A stretch of 10,440 nucleotides of DNA from a bacterium. Lineage in GTDB: Bacteria; UBA9089; CG2-30-40-21; SBAY01. The first letter of the stretch is position 1; each line of letters starts with the position of its first letter. The stretch spans positions 1-10,440 of the forward strand of contig JBFLYA010000133.1 in assembly GCA_040757115.1 (NCBI GenBank), written 5' to 3'. The notes under the pieces were generated by a model. The model ran no database searches. It saw nothing but the letters and a program-made list of their open reading frames with translations, and was not told the DNA's origin. The position numbers and the translations under genes are program-made. Positions 5,770 to 10,440 of the stretch are shown one piece after another.

Positions 5770-6891
5770 ATGTTAGAACGAGTAATGTTATCCTATATCA
5801 ATATTACTACCGGTCATAGAAAAGCCGCTCAGTCTATCCATAAAACATTGAATTTGATTTATCCCGGAATAGATGTTTTAGAAATTGACCCACTTGGATA
5901 TTTTCACCCTAAACTTGAAAATATCATTGGAAAGATTTATTTTGAAATAATCAAGACAAATCCAGATTTCTGGGATTTTATATATGACAATGAACAGATA
6001 GTTAAATTGACGGCTAAGATTAGACAGGCACTTAACGCCTTGAATTCTACTCGATTACATAAATTATTTTCATCATTTAATCCTCAAGTTGTCATTTGTA
6101 CCCATGCCCTTCCTTGTGGGATATTTTCTGCTTTAAAAAAGAAGTTAGATGACTTTTCACTAATTGGGGTAATTACAGACTTTGATATTCATAATTACTG
6201 GATTCATGAGAATGTGTCTTACTATGTTGTCTCAAATGACGAGACCGCTAAAAAACTCGAGGAAAAGAGGATTAATAAAGAAAGGATTAAGATTTTAGGT
6301 ATTCCTATTGACCCGGTATTTACAGAAGATAAGGACATTTATAATTTAAAGAAAAAATATGAGTTAAAAGATGACCTGCCAACGATTTTAATTATGGGAG
6401 GTGGATTAGGATTGGGCCCGATAGACAAGATAGTTCATTGTCTCAATAAGATAAAAAATATTGATTTCCAAGTTATAGTTGTTGCAGGCACAAATAAGGA
6501 ATTAGAGTTAAAACTTAGAGAAATATCCGCTACTCTACCAAAATTAACTAAGGTATTTGGTTATGTGAATTTTATAGATGAATTAATGAAAATATCGAAT
6601 ATCCTTATTGGCAAACCAGGGGGGCTAACCACGGCTGAAAGTTTAGCCTGTGGCTTACCAATGCTCATTGTCAATCCCATCCCGGGGCAGGAAGAAAGAA
6701 ACACTCAATATCTGATTTCTCAAGGTGTGGCGATAAAAGTAAGCAATGAATTTGAAATACAAAAAACAATCCAGGAATTATTAATTACTCCAGAAAATTT
6801 ACTTAAGATGCGCCAGAAAACCTCAAATATTAGCAAGCCTAAATCTGCCTTTGATATAATTAAAGTAGCTCAGGATTCTATCCTAACATAA
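5770..6891 (+). CDS. GT28/MGDG-synthase-like glycosyltransferase (probable glycolipid synthase)
   Basis: A 373-aa GT-B glycosyltransferase related to plant MGDG synthase, Bacillus UgtP and MurG. These add sugar from a UDP-sugar to diacylglycerol or another lipid at the cytoplasmic membrane face. The N-terminal lobe has the acceptor-side GHRKAA at 15-20 and VITDFDIHNYW at 134-144. The C-terminal lobe begins near 205 with ILIMGGGLG and holds the donor-sugar motif KPGGLTTAESLACGLP at 282-297 and IPGQEERN at 304-311. Ribosome site AAAGAGG (5757-5763) supports the start. Acceptor and sugar cannot be told from sequence alone. A MurG assignment is less likely, because the N-terminal motif is of the MGDG-synthase type. 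Position after accD and lnt fits a role in envelope lipids. Its stop codon lies inside the left target duplication of the element downstream. Confidence 0.88.
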   Translation: MLERVMLSYINITTGHRKAAQSIHKTLNLIYPGIDVLEIDPLGYFHPKLENIIGKIYFEIIKTNPDFWDFIYDNEQIVKLTAKIRQALNALNSTRLHKLFSSFNPQVVICTHALPCGIFSALKKKLDDFSLIGVITDFDIHNYWIHENVSYYVVSNDETAKKLEEKRINKERIKILGIPIDPVFTEDKDIYNLKKKYELKDDLPTILIMGGGLGLGPIDKIVHCLNKIKNIDFQVIVVAGTNKELELKLREISATLPKLTKVFGYVNFIDELMKISNILIGKPGGLTTAESLACGLPMLIVNPIPGQEERNTQYLISQGVAIKVSNEFEIQKTIQELLITPENLLKMRQKTSNISKPKSAFDIIKVAQDSILT

Positions 6892-6899
6892 TCTCATTG

Positions 6900-7267
6900 T
6901 AGGGTTCTGCAAAATAGGATTTGGGGAAGACGACAAATAAATATCAAATATCAAAATGCAAAATTACAAATCAAATTTCAAAAAGGACTTCAAGTATTTT
7001 AACGTTGAAAGGAAAGAGATAATTTTACTGAACTTTGGCAAATTTGCAAATTCTCTGAAAAACTTAAAACTAAAAGCGTAAAACCAAAAACCGTTGATAG
7101 TTGATAGTTGATAGTAGATAGTTGATAGTTGAAGGACTATAGACTATAAACCATAAACTATAAACTATAAACGAGTTTTGCATTTTGCTCTTTGGAGGTA
7201 ATTGATAAAAATAGAGGTTTTAAATACCTGCTTAAAAACTACAGTTTCTTGGTTTTGCAGAACCATA
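6900..7267. mobile_element. Non-autonomous element (MITE-like), family 2 copy B
   Basis: A 368-bp insert with ends TAGGGTTCTGCAAAA on the left and TTTTGCAGAACCATA on the right, inverted repeats with one mismatch. It is flanked by an exact 12-bp direct repeat ATAATCTCATTG (6888-6899 and 7268-7279). It shares with 2959-3324 the ends, an AT-rich left block with AAAATGCAAAATTACAAATC, the CTTCAAGTATTTTAACG block, a GATAGTT tandem arm (7093-7130), the GAAGG turn and the right block from ACGAGTTTTGCATTTTG on. The spacer between blocks differs in order and length. It is in the same orientation as the other copy and encodes nothing. Confidence 0.8.
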
Positions 7268-7312
7268 ATAATCTCATTGAAGTGGTAGGATAGAAAAAAA
7301 CGATAAAACCCC

Positions 7313-7341
7313 TTGTATTTTAATGAGTTTTGTGGTATACT
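7313..7341 (+). promoter_or_regulatory. Possible promoter with no clear gene
   Basis: TTGTAT (7313-7318), a 17-base spacer and TATACT (7336-7341). It leads to an ATG at 7355 that runs only 18 codons before a stop and has no ribosome site. It may be a leftover promoter of a lost gene, or an additional upstream promoter for the operon starting at 7768. Confidence 0.35.
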
Positions 7342-7461
7342 TATTATAACCACAATGGTTAAAAAAACGTACTGTGTCAAACGGGTTAAAAAATACCTTT
7401 ATACAGGCTAAAGAGTAGTATGACCATTTCTATGTCCATTTTTCGGTTCTTGATTTTTCAC

Positions 7462-7491
7462 TTGACTTAAATAGTTTTTATATACTATAAT
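7462..7491 (+). promoter_or_regulatory. Sigma-70-type promoter for the ABC-3C operon
   Basis: TTGACT (7462-7467), an 18-base spacer and a perfect TATAAT (7486-7491). The transcript would start near 7498, leaving a leader of about 270 bases before the HNH gene. The leader opens with a short hairpin (GCTTTTT 7503-7509 with AAAAAGC 7518-7524), has a small reading frame at 7541-7669 and then a tandem repeat. No closer promoter of this quality was seen. Confidence 0.55.
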
Positions 7492-7571
7492 TATCGGAGT
7501 GGGCTTTTTGTCCTAAAAAAAAGCTGAGAAGGATATTCCTATGACACTTTTCCCAAATTGCCCAAAAATCA

Positions 7572-7625
7572 AAATTCCTATCAGCTATCAGCAAATTCCT
7601 ATCAGCAATCGAAATTTCTATCAGC
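7572..7625. repeat. Tandem repeat of AAATTCCTATCAGC, three units
   Basis: Units at 7572-7585, 7593-7606 and 7612-7625 (the last with TTTC for TTCC), spaced 21 and 19 bases, plus an extra TATCAGC at 7586-7592. Units are too short and too irregular for CRISPR. The repeat lies in the leader of the ABC-3C operon, in the otherwise gene-free stretch between 7280 and 7767. Confidence 0.55.
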
Positions 7626-7767
7626 TTAAGGGAAGTGGATGTATGAGTGAATCTACCATTGCGGTCTAAGAAGGAAATGAAACGAGGTTAAGTACAATAT
7701 ATAACATTCCGAACCCTTTGCTAACAACGACGAATAAATAATCAGTTGAACGATATGGTGAAATACA

Positions 7768-8517
7768 ATGAGTAACGACATATCCAGTAAGGATCTAAAA
7801 CTTCTATGGTCAAGAAGTGGAAATAGATGTGCATTCCCCGGATGCAATAGTCTCTTGATTAAAGATAGGACAAGAGGGGATAAGGAGGCTATTATTGGAG
7901 ATATGGCTCATATTGAGGGTGAGAAACCAGGTTCAGCAAGATATAATCCTGATATGACTGAGAGAGAAAGGAGTTCGTATTCCAATCGTATTGTACTTTG
8001 TAGAAATCATCATAAAATAGTAGATGATCAACCACAAGAATATTCTGTTCAAAGATTGAAAGAGATGAAAAATAAACATGAAGAATGGATTGAAGATTCT
8101 ACCGAAAAAGAAATTTTAAATATTACTTTTGCAGAATTGAGTATTGTCACAAAATATCTCATTTCTGATCAATCAGAGCCGCCTGATAGATACGACATTA
8201 TACCGCCTAAGGATAAAATAAAGAAAAATATGTTATCTTCAAGAATTGAACGGTCAATAGTGAATGGGATGACACAAGTAAAGCAAGTAGCTGATTTCAT
8301 TAATAAAGTTCCAGATATTGAATTCAGTGATAGACTTAAAGCAGGCTTTGTAAACGAATATAATAAATTGAAAAACATTGATGGATTTATGGGTGATGAT
8401 TTATTCGATGCCCTCGTAGGTTTTGCTTCAGGAGAATCTAGTGATTTTAAACAGAAAGCTGCAGGATTAGCAGTTTTGGTATACTTATTTGAGAAATGTG
8501 AGGTGTTTGAACAATGA
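7768..8517 (+). CDS. HNH protein with ABC-3C C-terminal domain (probable effector)
   Basis: A 249-aa protein with two parts. Residues about 10-85 form an HNH nuclease fold: CAFPGC (C21, C26), AHIEG with H48, N73 and the CRNHH motif at 78-82 with C78 and H81/H82 as likely metal and catalytic residues. Residues about 145-249 are helical and end in AVLVYLFEKCEVFE, which resembles the C-terminal domain that links effectors to ABC-three-component systems. Inferred role: a DNA-cutting effector controlled by the ATPase partner, either against invaders or against the host. The ribosome site is weak (GGTG, 7757-7760). The gene overlaps the next by ATGA (8514-8517), so translation is coupled. Expression may come from the promoter at 7462-7491. 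Assignment of the C-terminal part is by eye, so less certain than HNH. Confidence 0.82.
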   Translation: MSNDISSKDLKLLWSRSGNRCAFPGCNSLLIKDRTRGDKEAIIGDMAHIEGEKPGSARYNPDMTERERSSYSNRIVLCRNHHKIVDDQPQEYSVQRLKEMKNKHEEWIEDSTEKEILNITFAELSIVTKYLISDQSEPPDRYDIIPPKDKIKKNMLSSRIERSIVNGMTQVKQVADFINKVPDIEFSDRLKAGFVNEYNKLKNIDGFMGDDLFDALVGFASGESSDFKQKAAGLAVLVYLFEKCEVFEQ

Positions 8518-8741
8518 TACTCCCAAACAAGCATATTCAAATATCAAACTCTATATTAAATCTGGGGGCAATTCTATTAGACAATATTACAACAAACCAA
8601 ACTGTCAGTCTACTCTGGGACAAAGTAAGGGAATTATCTGAGGTAAGAAATTTTGAAAGATTTACTTTGGGGTTAGATTTATTATTCATTTTAGGTATTG
8701 TTGAATTGAAAGATGGAATAATTAGGAGGGTTGAAAAATGA
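8514..8741 (+). CDS. ABC-3C middle component (MC6-like), small protein
   Basis: A 75-aa protein without membrane segment or catalytic motif. Its opening MILPNKHIQISNSILNLGA, the LLWDKVRE segment at 33-40 and the helical FTLGLDLLFILGIVEL at 50-65 resemble middle-component type 6 of ABC-3C systems, thought to bridge ATPase and effector, possibly through a small winged-helix-like fold. It overlaps the HNH gene by ATGA at the start and the ATPase gene by ATGA at the end. Such double overlap implies a fixed stoichiometric complex. Position between HNH and DUF2326-type genes is itself strong evidence for the role. Confidence 0.78.
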   Translation: MILPNKHIQISNSILNLGAILLDNITTNQTVSLLWDKVRELSEVRNFERFTLGLDLLFILGIVELKDGIIRRVEK

Positions 8742-10440
8742 TTCATTCAATAGAGTGTGATAATCCCTCATTTAAAAAAATCGTTTTCAAAGATGGGCTT
8801 AATGTTATACTCGCTGAAAGAACTAAAGAAGCGACTATAAAAGATTCAAGAAATGGTCTTGGAAAATCTACCTTAATAGAAATAATCCATTTTTGCCTGG
8901 GTGCTGACAAGAGAGAGACATTGAAGAATCCACGGTTGGATAATTGGACATTTATACTAAATTTAGACTTGGGTGGGAAAACATATTCTATATCCCGTAA
9001 TACCGCAGACAATAATAAGATAATTATTGAAGGAGATTGTTCCGATTGGAAGATTAAACCTACTATTGATGAGAAATCCAGGAAGCAAATTATTTCCAGG
9101 AATGATTGGAAGAAATGCTTAGGTATTTTAATGTTCAACCTTCAGCCGATTTATGACGAATTTGAATATGTACCGACTTTTAGAAGCTTAATTTCATACT
9201 TCATTAGACAAAATGGACAAAGAGGCGGTTTTCTTACCCCTTTTCAGCAATACAAGAGCCAACGAGAATGGGATATTCAAATCAATAATGCTTTTTTACT
9301 TAGTCTTGGTTGGGAATATGCCTCGAAACTACAAGTTATTAAAGATAGAGTAAAATTTTTGAACCATCTCAAAAAAGAAGCACAGTCTGGTTTACTTGCA
9401 AATCTTATGGGAAACATTGGAGAATTAGAAGCACTGAAAATTAGGATAGAGGCACAAGTTCAAGATGAGGACTCCCAATTAAGAAGTTTTAAGGTTCATA
9501 ATCAGTATAACCAGATTGAAAGAAATGCCGATAATTTGACAAAAAATATACATGAATTAGTTAATCTGAATATGACTGATAGAATGATTCTTGAACATTA
9601 TGAAGGGAGTTTGAGTGAGGAGAAGGATGCAAGAACCGACAAAATCATCAAGATTTACAAAGAGGCTGGATTAGTATTCATGGATATAGTAACAAAAAAA
9701 ATCGATGAAGTTCTTGATTTCCATCGTAAAGTAGTAGCCAACAGAAAGGATTTCTTAGCAAACGAGATGGATAGAATTAGAGGCAATATTTCTCGTCGAG
9801 AAGATGAAATAAAAAAAATGACATCCCAACGAACAGAGTTAATGCAGATTTTACAAAGTCATGGTGCATTAGAGGAATTTAACGAATTACAGAAGAATCA
9901 TCAGAATAGTGTCTCTCAGTTAAAGGATATATCCATAAGATTAGAAAATTTAAAGAAATTTGAACAGGGAAAGAGTGGAATATCTATTGAACAGGAACTT
10001 CTTCATCAACAGGCAAACAGAGATTTGAGTGAGAGAGAGTTTCAAAGAAGAGATGCAATTTTAACATTTAATGAAAGTTCAGAAGCACTTTATGAAGTAC
10101 CTGGAACACTATCCATAGATTTTACGAAAAAAGGATTTAAATTTGGAATTAATATAGAACGTTCAGGCAGCCACGGTATAAGTAACATGAAAATTTTTTG
10201 CTATGATTTAATGTTGGCAAAATTGTGGGCAAAAAGAACGAAGACACCAATATTCTTAATTCATGACAGCAATATTTTTGATGGTGTCGATGAACGACAG
10301 AGGGCATTAGCTCTACAATTGGCAGCATCTGAATCTTCTAAACATGGATTTCAGTATATTTGTACCTTCAACTCAGACATGATTCCCCAAAAAGATTTTA
10401 GAGGCGATTTCGATTTTTCCAGTAATGTAGTCAGGAAACT
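8738..10440 (+). CDS. DUF2326-type ABC/SMC-like ATPase of the ABC-3C system (3' end outside window)
   Basis: At least 567 residues, open to the window edge. The N-terminal ATP-binding lobe has a Walker A loop at 38-45 (RNGLGKST) followed by IEIIHFCLG. A long, charged, coiled-coil-rich middle (about 215-440) separates it from the C-terminal lobe. There SHGISNMKIFCYDLML is in the ABC-signature region and IFLIHDSNIFDGVDERQ (about 505-521) is the Walker B region, with HDS in place of the usual DE, as I recall for DUF2326 proteins. The final VRK is probably about 20 residues from the true end, as the family normally closes soon after this. Ribosome site AGGAGGG (8724-8730) supports the start, which overlaps the previous stop by ATGA. 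Related to YydD and Rad50/SMC-type ATPases. It probably senses DNA or a nucleoprotein state and licenses the HNH partner (inference). Confidence 0.88.
   Translation, partial: MIHSIECDNPSFKKIVFKDGLNVILAERTKEATIKDSRNGLGKSTLIEIIHFCLGADKRETLKNPRLDNWTFILNLDLGGKTYSISRNTADNNKIIIEGDCSDWKIKPTIDEKSRKQIISRNDWKKCLGILMFNLQPIYDEFEYVPTFRSLISYFIRQNGQRGGFLTPFQQYKSQREWDIQINNAFLLSLGWEYASKLQVIKDRVKFLNHLKKEAQSGLLANLMGNIGELEALKIRIEAQVQDEDSQLRSFKVHNQYNQIERNADNLTKNIHELVNLNMTDRMILEHYEGSLSEEKDARTDKIIKIYKEAGLVFMDIVTKKIDEVLDFHRKVVANRKDFLANEMDRIRGNISRREDEIKKMTSQRTELMQILQSHGALEEFNELQKNHQNSVSQLKDISIRLENLKKFEQGKSGISIEQELLHQQANRDLSEREFQRRDAILTFNESSEALYEVPGTLSIDFTKKGFKFGINIERSGSHGISNMKIFCYDLMLAKLWAKRTKTPIFLIHDSNIFDGVDERQRALALQLAASESSKHGFQYICTFNSDMIPQKDFRGDFDFSSNVVRK

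Noticed and set aside
2948-7279. Composite transposon carrying accD, lnt and the glycosyltransferase
   Set aside because: Each flanking element has its own different target duplication (CAACCTCAAAA versus ATAATCTCATTG), so each inserted separately.
7165-7380. 71-aa minus-strand reading frame across the end of the second 366-bp element
   Set aside because: It crosses the element boundary and the target duplication, has no ribosome site, and looks like random AT-rich translation.
7715-7755. Possible integron attC site before the HNH gene (CTAACAACG and GTTGAAC)
   Set aside because: GTTGAAC fits GTTRRRY, but there is no matching RYYYAAC partner and the arms do not pair well; no integrase is visible.
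8169-9138. Minus-strand frames opposite the ABC-3C genes
   Set aside because: They are antisense shadows of three well-supported overlapping genes and lack family features.

Overview
The window looks like a piece of chromosome from an uncultured, low-GC diderm bacterium. The apolipoprotein N-acyltransferase (Lnt) implies an outer membrane with lipoproteins. The intergenic DNA is crowded with short palindromes and small non-autonomous insertion elements, as in many groundwater or sediment candidate-phylum genomes. No rRNA or tRNA gene is present, so the phylum cannot be named from this window.

Layout. 1-338: no gene, only stacked short repeats and hairpins. 339-2343: a promoter, then the two permease subunits of a Dpp/Opp-type peptide ABC importer. 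They are separated by a 211-bp inserted element (1308-1518) whose 8-bp target duplication contains the stop/start junction. 2344-2722: a promoter and a leader interrupted by a second, related element (2421-2656). 2723-2881: a Trm112-family zinc-ribbon protein. 2882-3350: a repeat hairpin and a 366-bp element of a second family (2959-3324). 3351-6891: an envelope-lipid block of accD (fatty-acid synthesis), lnt (lipoprotein acylation) and a GT28/MGDG-synthase-like glycosyltransferase (probably glycolipid synthesis). 6892-7767: a second copy of the 366-bp family (6900-7267), two promoter-like sites and a small tandem repeat. 7768-10440: a tightly coupled three-gene operon that reads as an ABC-three-component (ABC-3C) conflict/defence system: an HNH protein with an ABC-3C-type C-terminal region, a 75-aa middle component and a DUF2326-type ABC/SMC-like ATPase running off the window.

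How the parts relate. The permease pair lacks its binding protein and ATPases here, so it must work with subunits encoded elsewhere. accD, lnt and the glycosyltransferase all serve membrane and envelope lipids and share a strand with short gaps, so they are probably co-transcribed. The ABC-3C genes overlap by ATGA at both junctions, have a strong promoter about 270 bp upstream, and are functionally unrelated to the housekeeping genes.

The most informative non-genic signal is the four small elements. All four have inverted ends and direct flanking repeats (8, 8, 11 and 12 bp), so the pre-insertion sequence can be reconstructed. The clearest case shows that the two permease genes once overlapped by ATGA and were pushed 215 bp apart without losing either reading frame.
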